30,982 bases of DNA, from NCBI GenBank assembly GCA_964538405.1, contig CAZIET010000004.1:1-30982 (forward strand). Direction: 5' to 3'. Shown piece by piece: positions 1 to 8,189 of this stretch (its first letter is position 1; each line of letters begins with the position of its first letter). This stretch comes from JAGVWT01 sp964538405. GTDB taxonomy: Archaea > Nanobdellota > Nanobdellia > Pacearchaeales > GW2011-AR1. Below the pieces are notes generated by a model, which worked only from the letters and a program-made list of their open reading frames with translations, had not been told where the DNA came from and did not search any database. Both the position numbers and the translations under genes were made by a program.

Positions 1-2
1 GC

Positions 3-197
3 TATTACAAAAATGTCCTTCTAATTTCAACTACGTGCTGGGAAGAGTTAATGCCTTACCAAGAGAAGATGGGATTCCAATCTGATTATTGCAAGGTTCC
101 AATGTTCAATTTCAAAACGAGAAAATTCAAAGTCCTAGATTTCTATGATGGAAACAAACCCGAAAGTAAAACATCCTATGGGGGCTTTGAACAATGA
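3..197 (+). CDS. polB: DNA polymerase D small subunit (DP1), C-terminal fragment
   Basis: An open frame runs from the window edge to a TGA at 195-197 and encodes 64 residues. The fragment reads like the end of DP1, the proofreading exonuclease subunit of archaeal polymerase D: a conserved Trp (ISTTCW), a Gln-rich linker, then K-V-P-x-F-N-F and V-L-D-F. This matches the usual DP1 ending, in which GTWQxQTxFQ is followed by a PxxVPVxDL segment. The stop overlaps the DP2 start as ATGA, so the two subunits are translationally coupled. The metallophosphatase catalytic motifs lie upstream of the window. The identification rests on this short tail plus the DP2 neighbour. Confidence 0.78.
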   Translation, partial: YYKNVLLISTTCWEELMPYQEKMGFQSDYCKVPMFNFKTRKFKVLDFYDGNKPESKTSYGGFEQ

Positions 198-3100
198 ATA
201 CACAAGAATATTTTCAACAGCTTGAGAATGATGTAAAAAATGTTTATTCTTTAATTGGTGAAGCGAGAGCAAAAGGAATCGACCCCGTGAACAAGGTTGA
301 AATTCCCCTTGCAAGAAGTCTAGCAGAAAAAGTCGTTGGTTTAATGTCTTCGATATATCCCGATATTTTGAATGTGGGTCTTACTGAGAGAATCCTTGAA
401 CTGGAAAAAGAATATGGAAAGCTTGATATAGCGGTAGTATTCAAAATTGCTGAAGAAGTTGCAAAAGGAAAATTTATAAAATTTCCATCTCAGTTGAAAG
501 CTATTGAAGCAGGAATTAGGGTTGGATTTACATACACCACCCTTAGTGTTGTTTCGAGTCCAATAGAAGGTTTCACGGAATTGAAGACAAATAAGACTCT
601 TGATGGAAAAGATTATTTTGTGGCCTATTTTTCTGGGCCCATAAGGAGTGCGGGAACTACCGCAAGCTGTGTTGTCTTAATGTTAATAGACTATTTGAGG
701 GAAATGTTTGGATATGCTAAATATGATCCTACTCCCGAAGAAATAAAGAGATGTGTTACAGAGAACATAGATTATCATGAAAGAATAACCAATCTCCAGT
801 ATTTTCCAACGGAAGAAGAAATGACCTTTCTTGCTACAAATATTCCGATTCAAATAGCAGGAGATCCAACAGAGAAAATAGAAGTTTCGAATTATAAAAA
901 TTTGAAGAGGGTAGAAACCAATTTTATAAGGGGTGGAATGTGTCTTATTTTTTCAGAAGGACTTGCACAAAAAGCAGCAAAAGGCTTCAGACTTCTCAAA
1001 TCTGTAAAAGAAAAAGGATTTACTTCAACAGGTTTTGACTTTCTAAAAGACTATATAGAGCTTCACAAAAGAAGAGAAATTGGAAAAACAGATAGTTCTC
1101 CAACTTATTTAAACGATTTAGTGGCCGGGAGACCTGTTTTTGGACATCCTTCAATGTCGGGAGGATTTAGATTTAGGTATGGAAGAAGCAGAGTTAGCGG
1201 ATTTAGTGCAACCTCGATGAATCCAGCAACAATGGCCATTACAGATTCATTCATTGCAATAGGGACTCAATTGAAAATAGAAAAACCAACTAAAGGATGT
1301 GTAGTTACGCCCTGTGATGATGTTGATGGTCCTATAGTGAAGTTGTTTAGTGGAAGTGTGAAAAAACTTAAGACAAAGGAAGAAGCTAAAAAATATTATT
1401 CAGACACTGAAGAGATAATTTATTTGGGAGACATTCTTTTTTCTTTTGGTGATTTGAGTAATAGAAATTATGACTTAATCAAACCGGGATATGTGGAAGA
1501 ATGGTGGAGCTTAGAACTCAGAGAAAAGGGATATTTGGAAAAAATAAATCCTTTTGATGTTTCCCTTGAGAAGGCTATTGAATTGAGTAGAAAACACAAA
1601 ATTTCTTTACATCCAAAGTTTATTTTTTATTGGACAGAAATATCCAAGGAAGAATTAGTTGGTCTAGTTGAATGGCTTATGAATTCAAAAACAGAAGGAA
1701 AAATAATTTTACCATACAATAAACAAGAACAAGAAAAGTATAAACTGGGAAAAAGAGCTTTAGAATTATTGGGTGTTGAACATGAAGTTGTCATAGAACA
1801 TGTGATTTTAACAGAGGAAAACAGCAAGGCTTTGCTTACAAATCTGGGAATTGATTTTAATATGCTGAATGAAAAAGACAAAACGCTTAATAATTTTATA
1901 GGTGTGGAAAAATTCAGTAAGGAAGGGAAAGTTTTAGAAATTATAAATTCTTTGTCTATGTTTGAGATTAAAGATAAAGCCGGGGATTTTATCGGTGCGA
2001 GAATGGGTCGTCCAGAAAAAGCCAAATTAAGAAAATTAATTGGAAGTCCAAATATCCTTTTTCCCGTTGGAAATGAAGGTGGAAAGTTCAGAAATTTAAA
2101 TGCTGCACGTGAAGTCGGAAAAATAAGAAGCTCATTTCCAATCTATTATTGCAATAACTGTAATAAAGAAACAATTTTTTCTTTATGTGAATCATGCAGC
2201 TCTCCAACAAGATCTAAATACTACTGTCCTAAATGCGAAAATAGTTTCTTTCAGCCTTGTAGTGAACATAATATTTCATTTTCATATCGTACACAAACAA
2301 TTGATATAAATCATTATTTTGACAAGACTATCGAGAAAATAGGGATAAAGAAAGGAGACATCCCCCAATTAATCAAAGGCGTAAGGGGAACTTCTTCTGG
2401 GAGTCATAAACTAGAACATTTAGCCAAAGGGATTTTAAGGGCGATGTATGACTTACAGGTAAATAAGGACGGAACAATAAGATTTGACGCTACAGAACTT
2501 CCAATAATTGCCTTTAAGCCAAAGGAAATTTTTACAAGTGTTGAAAAACTGAAAGAACTGGGTTATGATAAAGATATTTACGGAAAAGATCTTATTGATA
2601 AAGAACAGATTTTAGAATTAAAACCACATGATGTTATTCTTCCAAGTTGTTCTGAATCTGGTGATGAAAAAGCAGATGATGTTCTTGTTAAAATCTGTAA
2701 TTTTGTTGATTCACTTCTATTGAGATTGTACAAGATGAATAAATTTCATAATGTCAAAAAAAGAGAAGATCTGGTTGGGCAATTAGGGGTATGTATGGCC
2801 CCTCACAATTGTGCCGGAGTGATATGCCGGTTTATTGGATTTTCGAACACCCAAGGATTGTTCGCGAGCCCTTATATGCATGCCGCTATGAGAAGAGATT
2901 GCGACGGGGATGAGGCTGCAGTAATGTTGTTGACCGATGTCCTTCTTAACTTTTCGTTTGAATTTTTGCCGAAGCACCGTGGAGGAACACAGGATGCCCC
3001 TTTAGTTTTGAATGCAAAAATAAGTGCAGGAGAAGTTGATGACCAGATTATGGATTTTGAAATGACATATGAGTACCCCTTGGAGTTGTACAGGTCAGCT

Positions 3101-3649
3101 GAATTAAGAAAACATTCCTCTGAGATAAGGATCAATAATGTCAAGACAGCCGTAAAAGAAGGAAAAGATACTTTTGTGGGTGTGGGTTTCACACATAATA
3201 CTTCAAACATTAATGATGGTATTCTCTGTTCTTCATACAAATCCCTGCTTACAATGCAGGATAAGTTACAACATCAAATGAATCTAGTCGAGAAAATACG
3301 GGCGGTAAATACTGCCGATACGGCTAGATTGGTTATTGACAAGCATTTCATAAAAGATCTTAGGGGTAATCTGAGAAAGTTTTCCACGCAAACATTCCGA
3401 TGTGTGGAATGTAATGAGATTTTAAGAAGAATACCCTTGAATGGAGTTTGTACTGTATGTGGTGGAAAATTAATTTTCACAGTAAATGAGGGGGGAATAA
3501 AGAAGTATTTGGAGCCTGCAATTGATTTGGTAGAGAAATACAAACCATCAGACTATATGAGGCAAAATCTTGAGTTAATCAAAAGACATATTGAAAGTAT
3601 TTTTGGAAAAGAAACTGAAAAACAAGAGGCTTTGAAAAAGTGGTTCTGA
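194..3649 (+). CDS. polC: DNA polymerase D large subunit (DP2), catalytic subunit
   Basis: This is the polymerizing subunit of the archaea-specific replicative polymerase D, 1151 residues, close to the usual length of intein-free DP2. The N-terminal domain includes the SGPIRSAGTTAS stretch at about 147-158. A zinc-binding cluster with repeated CxxC pairs follows at about 650-690 (YYCNNC, CESC, YYCPKC). The double-psi-barrel catalytic loop is RRDCDGDEA, with Asp902, Asp904 and Asp906 as metal ligands. A second zinc motif (CVEC, CTVC) lies near residues 1075-1093. The ATG overlaps the DP1 stop, so dp1 and dp2 form an operon. No intein is present, although this family is a frequent intein host. 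Identification is secure. Confidence 0.97.
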   Translation: MNTQEYFQQLENDVKNVYSLIGEARAKGIDPVNKVEIPLARSLAEKVVGLMSSIYPDILNVGLTERILELEKEYGKLDIAVVFKIAEEVAKGKFIKFPSQLKAIEAGIRVGFTYTTLSVVSSPIEGFTELKTNKTLDGKDYFVAYFSGPIRSAGTTASCVVLMLIDYLREMFGYAKYDPTPEEIKRCVTENIDYHERITNLQYFPTEEEMTFLATNIPIQIAGDPTEKIEVSNYKNLKRVETNFIRGGMCLIFSEGLAQKAAKGFRLLKSVKEKGFTSTGFDFLKDYIELHKRREIGKTDSSPTYLNDLVAGRPVFGHPSMSGGFRFRYGRSRVSGFSATSMNPATMAITDSFIAIGTQLKIEKPTKGCVVTPCDDVDGPIVKLFSGSVKKLKTKEEAKKYYSDTEEIIYLGDILFSFGDLSNRNYDLIKPGYVEEWWSLELREKGYLEKINPFDVSLEKAIELSRKHKISLHPKFIFYWTEISKEELVGLVEWLMNSKTEGKIILPYNKQEQEKYKLGKRALELLGVEHEVVIEHVILTEENSKALLTNLGIDFNMLNEKDKTLNNFIGVEKFSKEGKVLEIINSLSMFEIKDKAGDFIGARMGRPEKAKLRKLIGSPNILFPVGNEGGKFRNLNAAREVGKIRSSFPIYYCNNCNKETIFSLCESCSSPTRSKYYCPKCENSFFQPCSEHNISFSYRTQTIDINHYFDKTIEKIGIKKGDIPQLIKGVRGTSSGSHKLEHLAKGILRAMYDLQVNKDGTIRFDATELPIIAFKPKEIFTSVEKLKELGYDKDIYGKDLIDKEQILELKPHDVILPSCSESGDEKADDVLVKICNFVDSLLLRLYKMNKFHNVKKREDLVGQLGVCMAPHNCAGVICRFIGFSNTQGLFASPYMHAAMRRDCDGDEAAVMLLTDVLLNFSFEFLPKHRGGTQDAPLVLNAKISAGEVDDQIMDFEMTYEYPLELYRSAELRKHSSEIRINNVKTAVKEGKDTFVGVGFTHNTSNINDGILCSSYKSLLTMQDKLQHQMNLVEKIRAVNTADTARLVIDKHFIKDLRGNLRKFSTQTFRCVECNEILRRIPLNGVCTVCGGKLIFTVNEGGIKKYLEPAIDLVEKYKPSDYMRQNLELIKRHIESIFGKETEKQEALKKWF

Positions 3650-3711
3650 TTTTCACACAAATCTTTAAAAATTAATTTTGGATTTTTCCTTGATGAGGGA
3701 TTATAGCAAAG

Positions 3712-5098
3712 ATGTGTGGTGTTTTTGGAGTATCAAGTAATGATTTTGAAGCAGCCAGAATTACTTTCTTTGGTTTGTTTGCTTTGCAGCACAGGGGGCA
3801 GGAAAGTTCAGGCATGGTTACATCAGATGGAGAAAAACTCTACAGGCATGTTGGTCAGGGATTAGTGGCCCATGTTTATGATGAAAATTTGTTCAATAAT
3901 AATTTACCTGGCTCGATGGCAATAGGTCATAACCGTTATTCGACATCAGGAGGAACCGATATAAAGCATGCTCAGCCAGTTATAGATAAGCACGAAAATG
4001 TTGCGTTGGCCCACAATGGCAATTTACCCATAACAAAAAAATTAACTGTTTTTTTAGAAGACAATAATATTGACCCTACCGGGTTAAATGATTCTGAAAA
4101 GATGCAACGGGCAATTTCTTATTATGTTAATTCACAAAGTATTCCGGTAGAAGAAGCTGTTGCAAAAAGTTATTCTCTTTTTGAAGGGGCATTTTCAACA
4201 TTAGTAATGGATAAAAATAAATTAATTGCCTTTAGAGACAAATTTGGAATCAGGCCACTTTCTATCGGAAAATTAAATGGGGGGTATATTATTGCTTCCG
4301 AAACATGTGCTTTGGATGCAGTAGGTGCCATATATTTAAGAGATGTTTTGCCGGGAGAAATGGTTATATTTGAACCAGGAGAAGAGTTAAAATCCGTAAT
4401 ACTGGAAAAAGGCCAACAAAAATTGGATATTTTTGAGTTCATATATTTTGCCCGTCTCGATAGCATGCTGTTGGGTAAAAACGTTTGGCAAGTGAGATTT
4501 AATATTGGAGTAAATCTTGCCAAAGAGCATCCACGCGATGCAGATATTGTAATTGAAGTACCGGATTCTGCTACCCCTATGGCAATTGGATATAGTGAAC
4601 AATTAGGAATACCCCATCGTCAAGGCTTGATTAAGAACAGATATGTACACAGGACTTTTATTACTCCAGATTCTCATCAAAAAAGACAGATGATAAGCAT
4701 GAAATCAAATCCTATTCCAAGTGTATTAAGGGGAAAAAGAGTGATAGTGGTAGATGACTCAATTGTTAAAGGTAATACTGCGATAGATATAATAATNNNN
4801 NNNNNNGATTTTAGGTATTGGCGGAGCTGCCAGCGCTGATATGATGATTGGTTCGCCTCCCTTAATTCATCCAGATCCATTTGGTATTGATTTACCTAGG
4901 TATAGAAATTTGATTGCGTCTCGTATGTCAATTCCAGAAACTGCTAAATTTATCGGGGTAAATTCTCTTGGATATATTTCATTGAAAGGGGTTATTGATG
5001 CTATTGGATTACCACCGGAGATGTTGACTGCCCATTGTTTTGACGGAAAATATCCTATGGATGTAAAAGAATGGTTAGAAACAAGCTTAATAGATTAA
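3712..5098 (+). CDS. purF: Amidophosphoribosyltransferase (PurF), interrupted by a 10-N scaffold gap
   Basis: PurF transfers the glutamine amide nitrogen to PRPP, the first step of de novo purine synthesis. The N-terminal glutaminase begins MCGVFGV, so Cys2 becomes the nucleophile without a propeptide. RYSTSGG and the ALAHNGN motif are intact. The PRTase domain has the PRPP loop VVDDSIVKGNT. Ten Ns at 4797-4806 break the frame; the C-terminal part resumes as ILGIGGAASADMMIGSPP and ends at 5098. Removing the Ns gives one uninterrupted frame with the spacing expected between the PRPP loop and the SPP motif, so the gene is probably intact. The Cys residues that bind a 4Fe-4S cluster in B. subtilis PurF are mostly absent: the residue before FEFIYFAR is not Cys, and only one Cys precedes the FDGKYP segment. 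A TTTAAAAA element lies about 50 bp upstream, and a GAGGG at 3695-3699 may serve as ribosome binding site. Confidence 0.95.
4797..4806. other. Assembly gap (10 Ns) inside purF
   Basis: Ten Ns separate two halves of PurF that lie in different reading frames. Joining the flanking bases (...ATAAT then GATTTTAGG...) creates an ATG codon and restores the frame with no missing residue relative to the usual PurF spacing. The N run is therefore probably a placeholder and not missing DNA. Confidence 0.9.
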
Positions 5099-5106
5099 AT
5101 AATATA

Positions 5107-6297
5107 TTAGAATAAGTAAAGAATAATTGTTGGAACAATCAAACAACCCATCATGTTTGTTTTTTTAACGTCCATGGAGATTACATATATTCCCGTCAAA
5201 GTGGATGCTACGAATACGATTAATCCCAAAAACCCAGAGAAAATAGTTATAATTATTGTAACAAAAATCAGTATGTAAATAGAAAGCTTGGTATAATTAA
5301 TTCTTTCTATGATTTGTGATGCATATTTAACTAAAAATTTTGTAATAAAAAAAGAGATTATTCCTGTTATTAAAATTGTTATTAGGATCAAAATGAAAAT
5401 ATTTGCCGAAATATTTCCCAAAATTTGCTGTATTGCTACTGCAGATCCCGTTCTTGTTTTGTCTATTGTGTACAATGCAAAAAAAGAAAAACCCATAATA
5501 AGAACGTTTGTCGCTCCAAGCAAAAACAAAAACCCCTTATTGTTTAAGTTTACCAAACTTGTTCCAATAATCGCTACCTGGCCGCTTCCTATTGCTGGAA
5601 GAAAAATGGAGATTGGAGATGACATAATTGCTCCTGCAATTGGTTTAAATGTTTTTATTCGGGGTTCGGTAATTTTCTGTCTTGGAACTTTAGTTTTATT
5701 TTTTATGCTTATCAATAACATAGAACTTCCGAACAATCCAGTCAATAATGGAAGCAAAAACATTTCTGAATTAATAGTCATATTAAGCACCAAAAAACCA
5801 AGAATTCCACAAATAAGAAATGCAAACAAAGCGTTAAATTTTTTCTTTTCAGACAAAACCAGTGAAAGAGACACTGCTATCAATAAATAAGGGACAAATG
5901 GCTCAATTTTATCGTAAACTTTTGGGATTACAAAAATTGACGGGATTGAAACTAAAATCAGAATAAACACACCCATTAAACATCCAAAAGATGTTAGCAT
6001 GACTGCCTCATATCCTTCCCCTTTTTTTAACATCTGATGTCCTGGCAAAGTTGACAATGCAGTATCGGTATCCGGACATCCGAGAAAGATTCCTGGAATA
6101 AAATCGATAAACGTCTGGCTAATAGACATTGAAACAATAAACACAACAAGATAAATTGGATTTAGATCAGAAAGCAGAGATACGGAAAGAAAAACCAACG
6201 AAGCACCAACTAAATTTATGTGAATTCCGGGAATTAATCCGCATATTGTTCCAAAAAATATTCCCAAAATTAAGAATAAAATTATTTCGAGTAACAT
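5107..6297 (-). CDS. TctA-family integral membrane protein (COG1784-like)
   Basis: A 396-residue, highly hydrophobic protein with about nine or ten predicted membrane spans and almost no soluble domains. The N-terminal segment GLIPGIHINL and the later PGIFLGCPDTDTALSTLPGH loop resemble the conserved glycine- and proline-rich loops of the TctA permease family (tripartite tricarboxylate transporters). A second GSGQVAIIGTSL-type loop about halfway along suggests the usual internal duplication. Archaeal members of this group generally lack TctB and TctC partners, and none is visible here, so the substrate is unknown. It converges with purF (8 bp apart) and diverges from the surface-protein gene at 6332 with only 34 bp between the starts. 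No clear TATA box at the standard distance was found for this gene. Confidence 0.75.
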   Translation of the reverse strand: MLLEIILFLILGIFFGTICGLIPGIHINLVGASLVFLSVSLLSDLNPIYLVVFIVSMSISQTFIDFIPGIFLGCPDTDTALSTLPGHQMLKKGEGYEAVMLTSFGCLMGVFILILVSIPSIFVIPKVYDKIEPFVPYLLIAVSLSLVLSEKKKFNALFAFLICGILGFLVLNMTINSEMFLLPLLTGLFGSSMLLISIKNKTKVPRQKITEPRIKTFKPIAGAIMSSPISIFLPAIGSGQVAIIGTSLVNLNNKGFLFLLGATNVLIMGFSFFALYTIDKTRTGSAVAIQQILGNISANIFILILITILITGIISFFITKFLVKYASQIIERINYTKLSIYILIFVTIIITIFSGFLGLIVFVASTLTGIYVISMDVKKTNMMGCLIVPTIILYLF

Positions 6298-6302
6298 AAA
6301 TA

Positions 6303-6311
6303 TTTATAAAC
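6303..6311 (+). promoter_or_regulatory. TATA box for the surface-protein gene at 6332
   Basis: TTTATAAAC begins 29 bp upstream of the ATG at 6332, the spacing expected for a leaderless archaeal transcript. Confidence 0.65.
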
Positions 6312-6331
6312 ACTTTTTTCTTTTAGCTGAA

Positions 6332-8155
6332 ATGAAAAACAAGGGGTTGTTTTTATTTTCTCTCATATGTTTAGGTGTGCTTCTTGTAAATTCGGCTTTT
6401 GTTCTTGCTGATTCGCATAACCCTACAAGTTCCGGAGCAGAGCTTGAAGTTCAATCTGATTCACAGGATGATACTGAATTTGAAGAGGGAGTAGAACTTG
6501 AAGTAAGTGGAGGAATAACCCCTGATTCTGGGTTTTATTTTGTTGAGTCTGGAATTTTGGAGAAGTTTAGGGATGATATAGAAAATAGAGAGAAGAAAGT
6601 CGCCGAAATAAAGGCGATGGTTCAAGAAGGTAAGATAGATGAAGCAAGAGTGGCGCTTGGAAGATATAAAACACATGCAGATAATTTTGAAAAGGAAGTT
6701 TCTCCTGAGGAAAGAGATGAAGCAAGGAGAAGCGCATCAGCAATTCATAATACTTTAAGAGAAATTGAGAGTGAGATTCCTGAGGAAGACAGGGGTGAGT
6801 TTGTTGATGATGTAATTGAGGGTGAGAAAAGAATAATTACTGCCGCGGAAATTGCGTCTAAAATTAAAGAGCTTTGTGAAAATCTTGCTAAATTAGATCC
6901 TTCTGAATATGCTCGCGTATGCAAGAGTGAAGATGATGCCCCGGACTGGCATAAAAAACTTGATAGGGATTTGACTGATGAGCAAAGGGCAGAGGCTGAA
7001 AAATTCGGAAGAATCATGGGCCAGTGCTTTGAGACTTCGGGACAAGAATGCAAGTGTGAAGAGATCCCATTCGCTGAATTTGCAGAAATGTGTTCGATAG
7101 CAGCCCCATTAGTTGTAGCCTGCGACATTGAAGGCAATGAAGAAGCATGCGAGGAAATGGACAATCTTGAAATGCCAGAACTTCCTCCTCATTTGCAAGA
7201 TGTTATGGATAAGCTCGAGGGAGATGTTTCAGAATCGAGACTTGATGCACACATGCCATCTGAATGCAGGAAAGCTGGTGCTACAAGCCCTAAAGAATGC
7301 ATGAAAATAATGATTCAGACCCACGCACCTCCAGAGTGTAAAGATGAATTAATTAAAGCAAATGTTCAAAATGAGAGGCAGGCAAGAGAAATTTGCGAAA
7401 AGATCATGTTTGAGCAAAACGCACCTCAGGAATGCATTGACGCTGGTTTGACAAACCACAAAGAATGTGGAAAGTTCATGTTCCAATCTAATGCACCTCA
7501 AGAATGCATTGATGCAGGCATTACAGGAGAGGGAAGAAATGACCCTAGAAAATGTGAACAACTAATGAGAAGCCAGGGCTTTGAAGGAGGTCCTGGAACT
7601 GGAAAACCCGGATTTGGGCCTCCTAGTGGATTCGGAGGAAACTGCAGAAGCATTCAAGACACACGGGCAAGACTTGCTTGCTACGATGGAGCAACACAAG
7701 GGGTGAAGAGTTTTGATGAGAGATTTAAGGAGACTAAGCAGGCAGAAATGCAGTGTGCACAAAGCTGTAGGGCTGAAGGCGGAGCATGGGACTTTTCAGG
7801 AGGAGAATGTAGATGCCATTTTGACAACTTCAAAGAGGAATTCAGGGAAAGAAATCAGGACCAATTCAGAGAGGATTTCCGTAGGGAAGAATTTAACAAT
7901 CAACAACCTCCTCAGGGATTCGTTCCACCCGAAGGATTCATACCTCCAGAAGGCTTTGTACCACCCGAAGGCGAATTCCAACAACCTCCTCAAGGAGAGT
8001 TTACTCAACCACCTAGTGGAGAATTTAGTAGCCCAGGGACAACTACAGAATCAAGTGGAAGTTCTACTACAAGCACTAGTTCAGGAGAAAGTAGTGGAAC
8101 TGTTACTGGACAGATAATTGCCGAGAACAAATTCTTTGACTATTATTACAGATAA
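6332..8155 (+). CDS. Secreted surface protein with DUF5667-like domain, Cys repeats and Pro-rich tail
   Basis: A 607-residue protein with a Sec signal peptide (about residues 1-26, ending FVLA). After an acidic linker comes GITPDSGFYFVESGILEKF, the opening of a DUF5667-like helical domain (about 63-150), rich in Glu and Lys. Residues about 180-285 are acidic with paired Cys. Residues about 305-410 hold four imperfect repeats of 30-35 residues built on PxEC, AG and EC-K-xM. Two further Cys-rich patches follow, then a Pro/Gly/Gln repeat region at about 525-565 (PPEGF, PPQG), a Ser/Thr-rich stretch, and the tail TGQIIAENKFFDYYYR. That tail matches in length and position the end of the next gene's product. 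Function is unknown; a cell-surface or extracellular structural role is inferred from the signal peptide and low-complexity linkers. Confidence 0.8.
   Translation: MKNKGLFLFSLICLGVLLVNSAFVLADSHNPTSSGAELEVQSDSQDDTEFEEGVELEVSGGITPDSGFYFVESGILEKFRDDIENREKKVAEIKAMVQEGKIDEARVALGRYKTHADNFEKEVSPEERDEARRSASAIHNTLREIESEIPEEDRGEFVDDVIEGEKRIITAAEIASKIKELCENLAKLDPSEYARVCKSEDDAPDWHKKLDRDLTDEQRAEAEKFGRIMGQCFETSGQECKCEEIPFAEFAEMCSIAAPLVVACDIEGNEEACEEMDNLEMPELPPHLQDVMDKLEGDVSESRLDAHMPSECRKAGATSPKECMKIMIQTHAPPECKDELIKANVQNERQAREICEKIMFEQNAPQECIDAGLTNHKECGKFMFQSNAPQECIDAGITGEGRNDPRKCEQLMRSQGFEGGPGTGKPGFGPPSGFGGNCRSIQDTRARLACYDGATQGVKSFDERFKETKQAEMQCAQSCRAEGGAWDFSGGECRCHFDNFKEEFRERNQDQFREDFRREEFNNQQPPQGFVPPEGFIPPEGFVPPEGEFQQPPQGEFTQPPSGEFSSPGTTTESSGSSTTSTSSGESSGTVTGQIIAENKFFDYYYR
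7250..7570 (+). repeat. Four in-frame Cys-containing repeats within the 6332 gene
   Basis: Four tandem units of about 95-105 bp encode the pattern P-x-E-C, A-G, E-C, K-x-M (near MPSEC, APPEC and two copies of APQECIDAG). The last two units are nearly identical at DNA level over about 30 bases, indicating recent duplication. The first two have drifted more. Confidence 0.75.
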
Positions 8156-8160
8156 AAATA

Positions 8161-8169
8161 ATTAAAAAT
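8161..8169 (+). promoter_or_regulatory. Putative TATA box for the gene at 8190
   Basis: ATTAAAAAT begins 29 bp before the ATG. It is a weak match to a TATA box, but the spacing is the same as at the neighbouring promoters. Confidence 0.45.
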
Positions 8170-8189
8170 CCAATTTACATTTTTTTATT

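Noticed and set aside
2872..3240. Minus-strand open frame opposite the DP2 catalytic region
   Set aside because: Antisense to strongly conserved polymerase sequence, with no motif or promoter of its own.
3712..5098. purF as a frameshifted pseudogene
   Set aside because: The frame change coincides exactly with the 10-N run, and deleting the Ns restores the expected spacing.
5309..5890. Plus-strand open frame of 193 codons opposite the TctA-like gene
   Set aside because: It is antisense to a clear membrane protein. The Lys/Ile-rich translation is the usual shadow of hydrophobic codons in an AT-rich genome.
7713..8117. Open frame of 134 codons inside the surface-protein gene
   Set aside because: It overlaps the real gene in another frame over the Pro/Gly-repeat and Ser/Thr region, whose codon bias keeps other frames open. 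It has no domain, promoter or start signal.
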